Assembly: GCA_041676625.1 (NCBI GenBank)
Contig: JBAYRN010000007.1
Span: 22,576 to 86,575, forward strand
DNA length: 64,000 nt
Reading direction: 5' to 3'
Source: JAEXNA01 sp041676625
GTDB lineage: Bacteria > Vulcanimicrobiota > Xenobia > Xenobiales > JADMJV01
The notes under the pieces are model-generated. The model was given only the letters and a program-made list of their open reading frames with translations, had not been told where the DNA came from and made no database searches. The position numbers and the translations under genes were made by a program. This document shows, in pieces, positions 25,555 to 35,096 of the stretch (position 1 is the stretch's first letter; every line of letters starts with the position of its first letter).

Positions 25555-26294
25555 TGGCCACCGAACTGGAGGTTTTCATTCGTGAGGTGGTCGACCGACC
25601 GAGCTCTGTGGGTAGCCAGGACGAGGCCAAGCGGGCGGCTGCTCGAGCTGCTCTGGAGTTGGTCGAGCCGGGGATGACCCTGGGTCTGGGCACCGGCAGC
25701 ACGGTGGAGTACTTTTTGCAGGGCCTGGCCGAGAGAGTCGGCCAGGGCCTCACCGTCCGAGGTGTTCCAACCTCTAAGGTCACCGAAAGCCGGGCCCGGG
25801 AGCTGGGCATTCCTTTGCTGGGTGCTCCTGATTTTCCTCAACTTCACTCGAATTTGTGCGTGGATGGTGCGGATCGAGTCGAGCCCGGGGGCTGCCTGAT
25901 CAAAGGGGGCGGGGGAGCCTTGTTCAGAGAAAAGTTGGTGGCTTCTCATAGCGAGAGAGTCTGCATTCTGGTAGATCCCACCAAGGTCCGGGAAGTCTTC
26001 GACCAGAGCTTCCCGGTGCCGGTGGAATGCCTGGCCTTCGGTATAGACAACACCCTCGATGCGCTCTGCGAGCTGGGCTGTACCCCGAGCTTGCGCCACG
26101 GGGGCGACTTTCGCACCGACAACGGCAACCTGATCGTGGATTGTCAATTCGCAAGAATTCCCGATCCGGTGGTCATGGCACTTCGCCTCTCGGCCCTCGT
26201 GGGGGTAGTGGAAGTCGGTCTTTTCTGCAATCTGCTGGATGACCTGATCGTGGGCTTTCCCGACGGCGGAACCCTTTGCTGGAAACGCGGCTAG
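25554..26294 (+). CDS. rpiA: Ribose-5-phosphate isomerase A
   Basis: 246 residues. It interconverts ribose 5-phosphate and ribulose 5-phosphate in the pentose phosphate pathway. Visible motifs are GLGTGSTVEYFLQGL (phosphate loop), VDGADRVEPGGCLIKGGGGA with the catalytic Asp-Gly-Ala-Asp, and the KGGGGALFREK loop with catalytic Glu/Lys. TDNGNLIVDC is near the C-terminus as expected. The start ATG 25554 overlaps the previous stop by one base, so it is probably co-transcribed and coupled with the pcnB-like gene. It is convergent with the pyrophosphatase gene; only 5 bases separate the two stops and there is no terminator. Confidence 0.96.
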   Translation: MATELEVFIREVVDRPSSVGSQDEAKRAAARAALELVEPGMTLGLGTGSTVEYFLQGLAERVGQGLTVRGVPTSKVTESRARELGIPLLGAPDFPQLHSNLCVDGADRVEPGGCLIKGGGGALFREKLVASHSERVCILVDPTKVREVFDQSFPVPVECLAFGIDNTLDALCELGCTPSLRHGGDFRTDNGNLIVDCQFARIPDPVVMALRLSALVGVVEVGLFCNLLDDLIVGFPDGGTLCWKRG

Positions 26295-26299
26295 AGCTT

Positions 26300-28540
26300 C
26301 TAGAAGAAGCCGAGCATGGCGGCGATTTTCGGTGAGATGTTGACGGTGAGGCCGGCGAACACCACCGAGGCAATAGCCATCAACTTGATCAAAACGTTCA
26401 GAGCAGGCCCGGAGGTGTCCTTAAACGGGTCGCCCACGGTATCACCGATGATTCCGGCCCGGTGCGCTTCTGAACCTTTGCCGCCGTTATTGCCGAGTTC
26501 CACGTATTTCTTGGCGTTGTCCCAGGCCCCACCGGCGTTGGCCATCATAATGGCCATCAAGAAGCCGCACACCAGGCCCCCGGTCAAAAGACCCATCACG
26601 GCCGCGGGTCCGAAGATCATCCCCACGATCATGGGGACGGCCACCACCAGAACCGAGGGGAGGACCATCTGCCTCTGGGCGTCGGCCGTACTGATGGCCA
26701 CACAGGCGGCATAATCGGGTTTCTCCTCACCCTGTAAGATGCCCGGTTTCTCCCGAAATTGGCGTCGGACTTCTTCGATCATCGACATGGCCGATTTCCC
26801 CACCGCCTTCATGGTGAGGGCGGAGAAAACGAAGACCAGGGTCGCGCCGATGAAGAGCCCGATTAGAACCATGGGGTTTAAGAGGGTCACGTCGTACCAG
26901 AGCATGAGATCCTGATAGGTTGCCGCAACCGCCTGTTCGTGGTTGATCTGGTTGGCCCCCCAGGGATTGAAGCTGCCGGTCGTGGTTGCGGAAATCAAGC
27001 GGATTTTGAGTTCTTCTCCGTAGGCGGCTAGGAGCGCCATGGCGGTCAGTGCCGCGCTACCGATGGCAAAACCCTTACCGATAGCGGCGGTGGTGTTGCC
27101 CACAGCGTCCAGCAGGTCGGTCTTTTCCCGAACCTCCGGGGGAAGATCGGCCATCTCGGCGTTGCCCCCGGCATTGTCGGCGATCGGCCCGTAGGCGTCG
27201 GTGGCCAGGGTGATACCCAACGTCGACAGCATCCCCACCGCCGCCAGGGCCACCCCGTAAAGACCGAGACCCACGTTGAGAAATCCGTTGCAGAGTATAA
27301 ACGAGCCGAGGATTCCAAGGATCACAAAGAGGATCGGCATGTAAGTGCTGAGCAGTCCCACCGCAAAGCCCTCGATGATGACGGTGGCCGGTCCGGTTAC
27401 TCCTGCCGCCGAAATGAGTTGGGTGGGTTGGTAGTCATAGGAAGTGTAGTACTCAGTAGCTTTGCCGATACCCAGGCCCACGGCCAGACCCAGCACGACG
27501 CAGCCCCACAGGCCCAACCACCCCAGGCGGTTGGGCATGTCCACGTCTTTTAGAAGATCCCAGAAGATGGCGGCTGAACCGGCCACCATGACGATGGACG
27601 CGATCCAGACACCCCGGTCGAGTGCGTGGATCAGCTCTTTCTGGTTGGCCCCCTCTCGGGTTTTGACCATGAAGATCCCGATCACCGAGGCGATGATTCC
27701 CAGGCCGGAGATGGCGATAGGAGCGATGGCCGCTGCCATCTGGTCATCGAAGTTGGTGTCGGGGAAAAGACTGAAAGCGCTCACCCCCAGGGCGATGGCG
27801 GCCAGGATGGAAGAGGAGTAGCTCTCGTAGAGATCGGCCCCCATGCCGGCCACGTCCCCCACGTTGTCCCCCACGTTGTCGGCGATGGTGGCCGGGTTGC
27901 GAGGGTCGTCTTCGGGGATCCCGGCTTCGACTTTTCCCACCAGGTCGGCACCCACGTCGGCAGCTTTGGTGAAAATGCCACCCCCCACCCTGGCAAACAG
28001 GGCTTGGAAGGAGGCGCCCATCCCGAAGGAGACCATAATGATGGTAGCTTCCTTCAGCTCCAATCCAGAGAATTTTACCATAAGAAAGAAGGCCACCACG
28101 ATGAAAGCCAGGGCCAGGCCGACCACCGTCAGGCCCATCACCGCGCCGCTGCGAAAAGCGATCTTCAGGGCCTGGTTGAGCCCCCGCTCCCGAGCCGCGT
28201 TGCTGGTGCGGGCACTGGCGTTGGTCGCGGTCACCATCCCGAGGTAGCCGGCTAGAGCCGAGAACGCTCCCCCCAGGATGAAGGCAAACGGTACCTGAAT
28301 GGCCTGCAACCTGGCTAGAGACAGGACCAGCAAGGCGACAAAGGTGACGACCAGGATCAGGCCAACCACTCTATTCTGTTGGCGAAGGTAAGCGTGGGCA
28401 CCCTCCCGGACGTGCCCGGCGATCTCTATCATGGTCTCGGTGCCTTCCGACTCTTTCATCATCTGCTGAAAGAAAAGGTATGCGGCGAGCAGGCCTACGA
28501 TGGCACCGATCGGCCCTAGAAGCCAGATAGTGTGAAACAT
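26300..28540 (-). CDS. hppA: Membrane-bound, potassium-type ion-pumping pyrophosphatase
   Basis: 746 residues, about 16 membrane segments. It couples pyrophosphate hydrolysis to proton or sodium pumping. The catalytic box DVGADLVGKVEAGIPEDD and the following acidic stretch (DNVGDNVGDVAGMGADLYES) are intact. The motif GNTTAAIGKGFAIGSA has Ala where potassium-independent enzymes carry Lys (GNTTKA), so this is a K+-dependent enzyme by family rules; whether it moves H+ or Na+ cannot be read here. ATG 28540 is chosen because AGAGGA lies 6-7 bases upstream and the first membrane helix starts at once (MFHTIWLLGPIGAIVGLLA). The 87 codons open upstream are unrelated to the family. It is divergent from the exported propeller-like gene over a 75-base gap. 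Confidence 0.96.
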   Translation of the reverse strand: MFHTIWLLGPIGAIVGLLAAYLFFQQMMKESEGTETMIEIAGHVREGAHAYLRQQNRVVGLILVVTFVALLVLSLARLQAIQVPFAFILGGAFSALAGYLGMVTATNASARTSNAARERGLNQALKIAFRSGAVMGLTVVGLALAFIVVAFFLMVKFSGLELKEATIIMVSFGMGASFQALFARVGGGIFTKAADVGADLVGKVEAGIPEDDPRNPATIADNVGDNVGDVAGMGADLYESYSSSILAAIALGVSAFSLFPDTNFDDQMAAAIAPIAISGLGIIASVIGIFMVKTREGANQKELIHALDRGVWIASIVMVAGSAAIFWDLLKDVDMPNRLGWLGLWGCVVLGLAVGLGIGKATEYYTSYDYQPTQLISAAGVTGPATVIIEGFAVGLLSTYMPILFVILGILGSFILCNGFLNVGLGLYGVALAAVGMLSTLGITLATDAYGPIADNAGGNAEMADLPPEVREKTDLLDAVGNTTAAIGKGFAIGSAALTAMALLAAYGEELKIRLISATTTGSFNPWGANQINHEQAVAATYQDLMLWYDVTLLNPMVLIGLFIGATLVFVFSALTMKAVGKSAMSMIEEVRRQFREKPGILQGEEKPDYAACVAISTADAQRQMVLPSVLVVAVPMIVGMIFGPAAVMGLLTGGLVCGFLMAIMMANAGGAWDNAKKYVELGNNGGKGSEAHRAGIIGDTVGDPFKDTSGPALNVLIKLMAIASVVFAGLTVNISPKIAAMLGFF

Positions 28541-28615
28541 GAAACGTCCTCTCGGGGGGAAGCGCGTTTCGGTGAGGGCATAGGGATCCCTCCACTGCAA
28601 CCAGAAGCCCCGGGC

Positions 28616-29557
28616 ATGGAAAAGACCTTTCGAAGATGGTGGTTCCTGGGCGTGCTTTGGCTCCTGTCGGCTGCCTCCACCCTGGCTGACGGGGTGGCTG
28701 TTCCTACGGCAGGCGGAGTATTGGTCCTGAGCGGGCGAACTCTTACCGAAGTGAGGAGTTTGGAGTTCAAGGAGCAAGAGGTTCCTCGCCTGGCGGTCCA
28801 TCCGTCCTCACCGATTCTGGCCTCTCTTTCAGGGGACCGGCTGCAATTCTGGAACCTCCCGTCGTTTGCCGAGGCTTCCCGCCACGAAAACGCACTCTTT
28901 GAGGGGGCCCATTCTCTCGCCTTTTCGCAAGACGGGGCGGCACTCTTTCTACTCTCCCCGGAATTGCGGGCGGTCCTCAAGTTTGACCTGGCGACGTCCA
29001 GGGTGGTAGGCACCCTGCCGGTACCCGGGGGGGATCCGCTCTGGATGGAAGTGATCCCGGAAGGAGTCCTGGTGGGGCAGGCGGATTCGCTCAGCTTGCT
29101 CTCTCCGGAACCACGGTTAGGGCTGCTGGCCCAATTTCGATTTCCGGATCGTCTGAACTCGGCAGCGGTGGAGCGAGGACGGCTGCTGCTGGCTCGTGAG
29201 GGGGTGGCAGGGCTCGATTCCTATGAAATCAAGACCGGTCGAGCCGTAGAATTTGTTCCTACTTCGAGTACCTTTGAGCACCTGGTGTCCGAGGCCGGAA
29301 GGCTTTACGCGCTGAGCCCGGGAGGCGAGGTCCAGGCCCTGTCACCGGATGCTTCTCGAGCACTCTGGACCTACTCCGACTCCTCGCTATCTCCGGACCG
29401 ATTGGTGGCTGGGGCAGACGGCTCTTTGCTCTACGTCTTCGATCATAGCAAAGGAGTCCTGATTTCACTCGACGCCTTATCAGGGCAAGAGAATGCTCGC
29501 ATTCAACTGTCCGGAGCAGGCCGAGGTGTTCCGGTGATCTTTACCGGAAATCTGTAA
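28616..29557 (+). CDS. Exported beta-propeller-like protein
   Basis: 313 residues from ATG 28616, where a signal peptide starts (MEKTFRRWWFLGVLWLLSAA, cut near LADG). The rest is a series of short beta repeats with the YVTN/WD40 feel (LAFSQDGAALFLLSPELRAV, LVAGADGSLLYVFDHSKGVL), which suggests a six- or seven-bladed propeller in the periplasm. No catalytic residues are recognised. The ribosome site is weak. The upstream in-frame start at 28532 would overlap the pyrophosphatase start region and place 28 hydrophilic residues before the signal, so it was rejected. Function is unknown; it may bind a partner or a ligand. Confidence 0.75.
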   Translation: MEKTFRRWWFLGVLWLLSAASTLADGVAVPTAGGVLVLSGRTLTEVRSLEFKEQEVPRLAVHPSSPILASLSGDRLQFWNLPSFAEASRHENALFEGAHSLAFSQDGAALFLLSPELRAVLKFDLATSRVVGTLPVPGGDPLWMEVIPEGVLVGQADSLSLLSPEPRLGLLAQFRFPDRLNSAAVERGRLLLAREGVAGLDSYEIKTGRAVEFVPTSSTFEHLVSEAGRLYALSPGGEVQALSPDASRALWTYSDSSLSPDRLVAGADGSLLYVFDHSKGVLISLDALSGQENARIQLSGAGRGVPVIFTGNL

Positions 29558-29561
29558 ATTA

Positions 29562-29590
29562 TTGACGAGGCTTTAGACCTGCTATATACT
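29562..29590 (+). promoter_or_regulatory. sigma70-type promoter of tRNA-Pro
   Basis: TTGACG (29562-29567), 17-base spacer, TATACT (29585-29590); predicted +1 is near 29597, seven bases before the tRNA. It starts five bases after the stop of the upstream gene. Confidence 0.85.
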
Positions 29591-29603
29591 GCGAACTGGT
29601 CAT

Positions 29604-29682
<79 letters not shown>

Positions 29683-29684
29683 CT

Positions 29685-29716
29685 AAAGGGAGAGCCGCGG
29701 CTCTCCTTTTCGTTTT
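29685..29716 (+). terminator. Terminator of tRNA-Pro
   Basis: GGAGAGCC (29689-29696), loop GC, GGCTCTCC (29699-29706), extended by AAA/TTT pairs, followed by TTTTCGTTTTT. Confidence 0.9.
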
Positions 29717-29725
29717 TAATGCTAT

Positions 29726-30868
29726 ATGAGTGAAAATCGAAAAAACGATACTCCGCATCGCGTCTCCTTACTCTTGTGCATGTCCTGTCCTCCGGAACCG
29801 GTCTCCCGCGGGTTTCACCGGCTCTACGAGCAGAATCATCTGCCGCTTCTCAGCAGTTTGCTCGATTGGAATGCTCCCTGTGCTCTCTCCGTTCCCTGGG
29901 GACTCACCGAGCGCTGGCATAGTGACGGCTATCATCAGGCCCTGAGAAACTGTGCGGAGTTACGGCGGCAAGGACACACGGAGTTCGTGGCCAGTGCGGC
30001 TTACTACCCGATTTTGCCATTGCTGCCGCGAGAAGCCATCGCCCGCCAGATCACCCACGATCAGGTCCGCCATGGCGAGCTTTATAGAGATTGGCACTGC
30101 TCTGGTTTCGTTCCTCCGGAAATGGCCTACGGACCAGAGTTGATCCCTATCTTAGTCGAGTCGGGTTTTCGCTGGTGTGCGGTGGACGACTCCACCTATA
30201 GTTGTTTGAACCCGGAGCCTCCCCGGGCCCACGTAGCTGAGTGCGGAGGGCTCAAGATCCTGCTTCGCTCGTCGCTCTGGAGTAAGGCGTTGATCGGTTC
30301 CATTCGAAGCGGCGCTAGCGGGAGCCGGCTGGCCCGGGAGTTGATGGAAGGGGTGGGGGCCTGGCTGGGTCCGGAGCCGGGCTACTTGCTGCTGGCCCTG
30401 GATACCGAGTGCCTGGGTACTCATCGCCGGGGCTCCGTGGCCTGTTTGAGGGATTTCCTGGCTACTATAGAGAGTAGTGAGAAGTTTGAGCTGGTTGCTC
30501 CTTCGGAGCTAGTGGAGGGTTTCCCCACTCAAGAAGATGAGGTCCCTCCGGGCAGTTGGCGCACCACCCCCGAGCAGTTTTGGGAGGGGGAGTTCTTCGT
30601 GCCCTGGCAGAGCCGATACGTAAGGGCCCATACCTATTTATGGGAACTCACCGAGTTAGCGGTTGAATCCGTGGAGAAGTTGCAGGCCAGACTGGACCGG
30701 GCGCTCCACGCGGGTTTTTTTTGGTGGGACGAGAAGAACAACGAGGGTCTGCCTTTGGGGGCTGCCCGGGGTCTTCGCACCTTGCTGGATGTGATCGCCG
30801 CCGCCGCTCCCGAGGATCTTGATCGGGCTTTGGAGTTGGCCGCCCGGCTCGATGAAGTGGCACCATAG
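29726..30868 (+). CDS. GH57-like glycoside hydrolase/deacetylase-fold protein
   Basis: 380 residues, no signal peptide. The central part shows the glycoside hydrolase family 57 pattern: a beta/alpha barrel with FVPPEMAYGPELIPILVESG (in GH57 enzymes FxxPEC..Y..L) and LLALDTECLGTHRRGS (compare the DTELFGHWW segment). These enzymes act on alpha-glucans (amylase, branching enzyme). The nucleophile Glu could be the E of PPEMAYGP, but I cannot confirm both catalytic residues. The length is shorter than typical GH57 amylases (about 500), so a divergent or partial fold is possible. The start ATG 29726 follows the tRNA-Pro terminator; no ribosome site or promoter is clear. The C-terminal 120 residues are helical, and a WWDEKNNE segment probably contributes to substrate binding. 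Confidence 0.6.
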   Translation: MSENRKNDTPHRVSLLLCMSCPPEPVSRGFHRLYEQNHLPLLSSLLDWNAPCALSVPWGLTERWHSDGYHQALRNCAELRRQGHTEFVASAAYYPILPLLPREAIARQITHDQVRHGELYRDWHCSGFVPPEMAYGPELIPILVESGFRWCAVDDSTYSCLNPEPPRAHVAECGGLKILLRSSLWSKALIGSIRSGASGSRLARELMEGVGAWLGPEPGYLLLALDTECLGTHRRGSVACLRDFLATIESSEKFELVAPSELVEGFPTQEDEVPPGSWRTTPEQFWEGEFFVPWQSRYVRAHTYLWELTELAVESVEKLQARLDRALHAGFFWWDEKNNEGLPLGAARGLRTLLDVIAAAAPEDLDRALELAARLDEVAP

Positions 30869-30884
30869 CTCCCCAAAATGGCCA

Positions 30885-30913
30885 TTGACAGGGGAGCGGT
30901 GGATGACTATTAT
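30885..30913 (+). promoter_or_regulatory. Strong sigma70-type promoter of rpoB
   Basis: Perfect TTGACA (30885-30890), 17-base spacer, TATTAT (30908-30913). Predicted +1 is near 30920, giving a leader of about 205 bases. The hexamers and spacing equal those of the str operon promoter at 38339. Confidence 0.85.
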
Positions 30914-30919
30914 GGCCAG

Positions 30920-31124
30920 TGCGCTGCGCGTGAGTGCTGTGGAATCCCATTAAATTTGAGTGATCATAAAAAAAACGGATGTGTCTGAAGGAAAGCGAAG
31001 TCGATCTGTCGACTTTGCTTGTTCTGCTGTTTATAGACCGTATTAGAGTCAAAGAAAATTTGTGACCCGGCTGGTGTAAGCTTGCTGCGGGTCGTTTAGA
31101 GAGTGAGTCAGGAGGAGTAACTCC
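30920..31124 (+). promoter_or_regulatory. rpoB 5' leader with a 12-bp hairpin
   Basis: The leader contains AAGCGAAGTCGA (30993-31004), loop TCTG, TCGACTTTGCTT (31009-31020), a 12-bp stem with one G-T pair, followed by a T-rich but not pure-T stretch. A strong ribosome site GGAGGAG precedes the ATG. A second, weaker TTGTTC/TATTAG pair with 16-base spacing occurs around 31019-31046. The hairpin could attenuate transcription or end the upstream gene's transcript. Confidence 0.5.
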
Positions 31125-34100
31125 ATGTCAATGTTGCGCCAGGTGAATCCGATTACGAAGCGGATCTCCTTTCAGAAAATCCCGAAGGTGCTCGATCTTC
31201 CCTATTTGATCGATCTCCAGCGGTCATCCTACGAAGGGTTCTTGCGAGAAGGTATCAAGGAAACGTTCCTGGATATCTCTCCCATCGAAGACTTCACGGG
31301 CAACCTCGTATTAGAGTTCTTGGAGCACAACCTGGAGCCGCCCACCTACACGGTGTCGGAGTGTCGAGATCGAGACGCCACTTATGCTCGCCCACTCAAG
31401 GTGAGAGTGCGATTGATCACTAAAGAAGGCGGCGACATCAAGGAGGTCAAGGAGCAAGACATCTTTATGGGTGACTTCCCTTGCATGACCGAAAAGGGAA
31501 CCTTCGTCATCAATGGTGCGGAGCGGGTCATCGTCAGTCAGTTGGTTCGTTCTCCCGGTATCTACTTCGATGCCACTCCCGATCTGACCGGTAAAGAGTC
31601 GTATCAAGCCACCGTGATCCCGAACCGGGGTGCCTGGCTTGAGTTCGTGACCACCGCTGACGACATCATCAACGTGTCGATCGATAAGGCGCGTAAGTTG
31701 CCGGCTACGGTTCTGTTGCGAGCCATTGGCTACGGTAGTGATGAGGAGATTCGCGAGCTTTTCGGTCACGAACCGTTGCTCGAAGCGACTCTGGAGAAGG
31801 ACCCCTCTTCGAGTACCGAAGAGGCCCTGATCGAGATCTACCGCAAGCAGCGCCCCGGCGACCCGCCATCGGTGGAGAGTGCCAGCGCTCTGCTCAACAA
31901 CCTATTCTTCAGTCCCAAGCGCTACAATCAGGCCAAAGTCGGGCGCTACAAGTTGGCTCGAAAAGTCGGGCGCCTGGTCACCTGTGAGGAGACCGGTGTC
32001 GTGGTCAGGCCCGGGGTCATCGAAGATCCTGAGAGCGGAGCCGTGATTCGGTATCCCCAGGTTCTCGATAAAGAAGACCTAGTCATGACCGTGCGCTACA
32101 TCCTGGCCTTGATGAAGAAGCAACTGCTGGAGAAGCCCCCGGCCGAAGGGGTGCCTGAGGGAGGGATCCAGCTTTATGAAGAGCGCGGGATCACCTATCT
32201 GAAGGCACTCACCGAAGAGCAATACGATGTGCCGGTACGGGTGGACGATATCGACCACCTGGGCAACCGTCGTATCCGGGCGGTTGGCGAGCTACTGCGC
32301 AACCAGTTCCGGGTCGGATTGCTGCGGCTTGAGCGAGTGGTGCGGGAGCGTATGACGGTTCAGGATCTGGAGACGGTGACGCCTCAAGCTTTGATCAACA
32401 TCCGTCCGGTCGTGGCGGCCATCAAAGAGTTTTTCGGTTCTTCGCAACTGTCGCAGTTCATGGACCAGACCAACAGTTTGGCCGAGTTGACTCATAAGCG
32501 CCGCCTGTCGGCTCTCGGTCCCGGTGGTCTCTCCAGGGAGCGCGCCGGTTTCGAGGTTCGCGACGTGCACTATTCCCACTACGGTCGGATCTGTCCGATT
32601 GAAACTCCGGAAGGCCCGAACATCGGTCTGATCGGGGCGCTCGCCACTTATTCTCGAGTTAACCATTTCGGTTTCATGGAGACTCCCTATCGCCGGGTGA
32701 TCGTCCGGACTCTGGAAGACATCAAGGTAGGTAAGCGAAGCTTTAAGAAAGGCGAGATTCTAGACCGGAACGTGGTGAATGAGCTCCTCATTCAAGATGC
32801 CGACGTCTCCCTGCAGGCCGAGGTGACCGAGCAGATCGATTATCTCTCGGCCGATGAGGAAGATCGCCACGTGATCGCGCAGGCCAACACCAGGTTGGAC
32901 CAGCGTTCTCGAATCGTGGACGAGCGGGTGGTGGTCCGAGCCAAGCACGAAACTCAGATCGTGGATCGAGCCCACGTGGACTACATGGACATCTCTCCAA
33001 AGCAGATCGTGTCCATCGCCACTGCTCTCATCCCGTTTCTCGAGCACGACGATGCGAACCGTGCCTTGATGGGCGCGAACATGCAACGTCAGGCTGTGCC
33101 TTTGGTGGAGCCGGAAGCCCCCTTCGTGGGTACCGGGGTCGAGTACCGGGCTGCTAAAGACTCCGGCGCTTTGCTGGTGTCTAAAGTGGATGGCACGGTG
33201 ATGGATGTTTCGGCCGACGAGATCAAGATCGCTTGTGATGACGGTTCCGTGGTCACCTGTCAACTGCAGAAGTTTCTGCGTTCGAATGCGGGTACTTGCA
33301 TCAACCAGCGTCCCACCGTGGTACCGGATCAGCGCGTCGAGGAAGGTCAGGTTCTGGCCGACGGGGCGTCTTCGGTCAAGGGTGAGCTCGCTCTGGGGCG
33401 AAACATTCTGGTGGCTTTTATGCCCTGGGACGGATACAACTACGAGGACGCGATCCTGATCTCCGAAGAGTTGGTCCGGGATGATGTCTTCACCTCGATT
33501 CACATCGAGGAGTACGAGTGCGAGGCCCGGGATACCAAGCTGGGAGCCGAGGAGATCACTCGGGATATTCCCAACGTCGGAGAGGAAGCCCTCAAAGACC
33601 TGGACGAGCGCGGTATCATTAGGATCGGTGCTGAGGTACAGACCGATGATATCCTGGTGGGCAAGGTGACTCCCAAGGGAGAGACCGAGTTGACCGCTGA
33701 GGAGCGCCTGCTGCGGGCCATCTTCGGTGAAAAAGCTCGCGACGTGCGGGATACATCCCTGAAGGTGCCCCACGGCGGCAAGGGTAAGGTGATCGACGTC
33801 AAGGTCTTTACTCGGGATGACACCGAGGAGTTGAGCCCTGGCGTGAACCAACTGGTTCGGGTCTACGTGGCTCAGCGACGCAAAATCATGCAGGGTGACA
33901 AAATGGCCGGTCGCCATGGTAATAAAGGGGTGATCTCGAAGGTTCTGCCGATCGAAGACATGCCTTATATGCCGGACGGCACGCCTGTTCAGATCGTATT
34001 GAATCCGCTGGGAGTACCTTCCCGGATGAATATCGGCCAGATCCTTGAGACTCACCTGGGAATGGCAGCCAGTATGCTGACCGGACCCGATGGTCGGAGA

Positions 34101-35078
34101 ATGCGGGTAGAGGTACCGGTGTTCGACTCGGCTAGAGAGTCGGAGATCGACGAGTTGATGAAATTGGCTCGGACCCGATATTCGTTGGGGTTGATGGGTT
34201 ATGAACTCACCACCAACGAAATTGACTACGTGATGTCGGATGAAACCCGGGTGGATCGTATGATCCATTATCTCAACTCTTTTGAAGACGCTGTCATCAC
34301 TCAGGGTGAAGCCGAAGAGCTGATCGCGGCCGGCTCCGAGAAGGACCTCTTGAAGCGGGTCAAAGCGTTTCTCAAGAGTGAACTTGAAGATACCAGCCTG
34401 ATGCCCACCGATGATGAGATCGACGAGGTCATCACTGATCGGACCTTGGAAGAGCGATTGGCCCGGGTTCTGGGCACCAAGCCGAAGCCCGCCGAGGCTT
34501 CTCAGATCAAGAAATTGGCCGATTTCATTCAACGCTATCGCACCATCCCGTCCGACTACAAGACAGTCTTGTTCGATGGGCGGTCCGGAGAGGCGTACGA
34601 CCGACGGGTAACGGTTGGTCAGATGTACGTGCTGAAGTTGGCTCACCTGGTGGACGACAAGATTCACGCCCGCTCCACCGGCCCGTACTCTCTTATCACT
34701 CAGCAGCCGTTGGGTGGTAAGGCGCAGTTCGGTGGTCAGCGCTTCGGTGAAATGGAGGTCTGGGCTCTGGAGGCTTATGGAGCGGCTTACACGCTGCAAG
34801 AGCTTCTGACGGTCAAGTCCGACGATGTTATCGGTCGGGTCAAGACCTATGAGTCCATCGTCAAGGGTGAGAACGTCCTGGAGCCGGGTGTACCCGAGTC
34901 CTTCAAGGTGCTCATCAAAGAGCTTCAGAGTCTTTGCCTGGACGTGCGCGTCAAGAGCTTCGACCGAACCGGAGATCTGCGAGAAGTCGAGATCAAGGCA
35001 GTCGAGGAGTCCGATGTGAAGTCCACGGCTCGAGAGCTCGGACTGGACCTCAGCCAAGAAGCCCTCTCCTCGCTGTAG
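31125..35078 (+). CDS. rpoB: DNA-directed RNA polymerase beta subunit
   Basis: 1317 residues, nearer the E. coli length (1342) than the Firmicutes one (about 1180), so lineage-specific insertions are present. The rifampicin pocket around residues 440-470 (SQLSQFMDQTNSLAELTHKR) keeps the key Gln, Asp, His, Arg and Ser, with Ala replacing the Ser522 of E. coli. Further landmarks are GPGGLSRERAGFEVRDVH, RHGNKGVISK (active-site region) and GGQRFGEMEVWALEAYGAA at the C-terminus. The start ATG 31125 has GGAGGAG at good spacing. Unusually, neither rplJ-rplL upstream nor rpoC downstream is present; the gene stands alone between its own promoter and terminator. The remaining length past FGEMEVWALE is normal, so it is not a broken rpoBC fusion. 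Confidence 0.99.
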   Translation: MSMLRQVNPITKRISFQKIPKVLDLPYLIDLQRSSYEGFLREGIKETFLDISPIEDFTGNLVLEFLEHNLEPPTYTVSECRDRDATYARPLKVRVRLITKEGGDIKEVKEQDIFMGDFPCMTEKGTFVINGAERVIVSQLVRSPGIYFDATPDLTGKESYQATVIPNRGAWLEFVTTADDIINVSIDKARKLPATVLLRAIGYGSDEEIRELFGHEPLLEATLEKDPSSSTEEALIEIYRKQRPGDPPSVESASALLNNLFFSPKRYNQAKVGRYKLARKVGRLVTCEETGVVVRPGVIEDPESGAVIRYPQVLDKEDLVMTVRYILALMKKQLLEKPPAEGVPEGGIQLYEERGITYLKALTEEQYDVPVRVDDIDHLGNRRIRAVGELLRNQFRVGLLRLERVVRERMTVQDLETVTPQALINIRPVVAAIKEFFGSSQLSQFMDQTNSLAELTHKRRLSALGPGGLSRERAGFEVRDVHYSHYGRICPIETPEGPNIGLIGALATYSRVNHFGFMETPYRRVIVRTLEDIKVGKRSFKKGEILDRNVVNELLIQDADVSLQAEVTEQIDYLSADEEDRHVIAQANTRLDQRSRIVDERVVVRAKHETQIVDRAHVDYMDISPKQIVSIATALIPFLEHDDANRALMGANMQRQAVPLVEPEAPFVGTGVEYRAAKDSGALLVSKVDGTVMDVSADEIKIACDDGSVVTCQLQKFLRSNAGTCINQRPTVVPDQRVEEGQVLADGASSVKGELALGRNILVAFMPWDGYNYEDAILISEELVRDDVFTSIHIEEYECEARDTKLGAEEITRDIPNVGEEALKDLDERGIIRIGAEVQTDDILVGKVTPKGETELTAEERLLRAIFGEKARDVRDTSLKVPHGGKGKVIDVKVFTRDDTEELSPGVNQLVRVYVAQRRKIMQGDKMAGRHGNKGVISKVLPIEDMPYMPDGTPVQIVLNPLGVPSRMNIGQILETHLGMAASMLTGPDGRRMRVEVPVFDSARESEIDELMKLARTRYSLGLMGYELTTNEIDYVMSDETRVDRMIHYLNSFEDAVITQGEAEELIAAGSEKDLLKRVKAFLKSELEDTSLMPTDDEIDEVITDRTLEERLARVLGTKPKPAEASQIKKLADFIQRYRTIPSDYKTVLFDGRSGEAYDRRVTVGQMYVLKLAHLVDDKIHARSTGPYSLITQQPLGGKAQFGGQRFGEMEVWALEAYGAAYTLQELLTVKSDDVIGRVKTYESIVKGENVLEPGVPESFKVLIKELQSLCLDVRVKSFDRTGDLREVEIKAVEESDVKSTARELGLDLSQEALSSL

Positions 35079-35096
35079 AGCGCCTGAGGGCATAAT

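Noticed and set aside
28541..28801. 87-codon upstream extension of the pyrophosphatase frame
   Set aside because: Not similar to the family, lies antisense to the divergent exported gene, and a good ribosome site precedes ATG 28540.
32760..35093. 777-codon open frame on the minus strand across rpoB
   Set aside because: It is a mirror of the rpoB codon pattern in GC-rich coding DNA. It has no family features, and rpoB on the other strand is certain.
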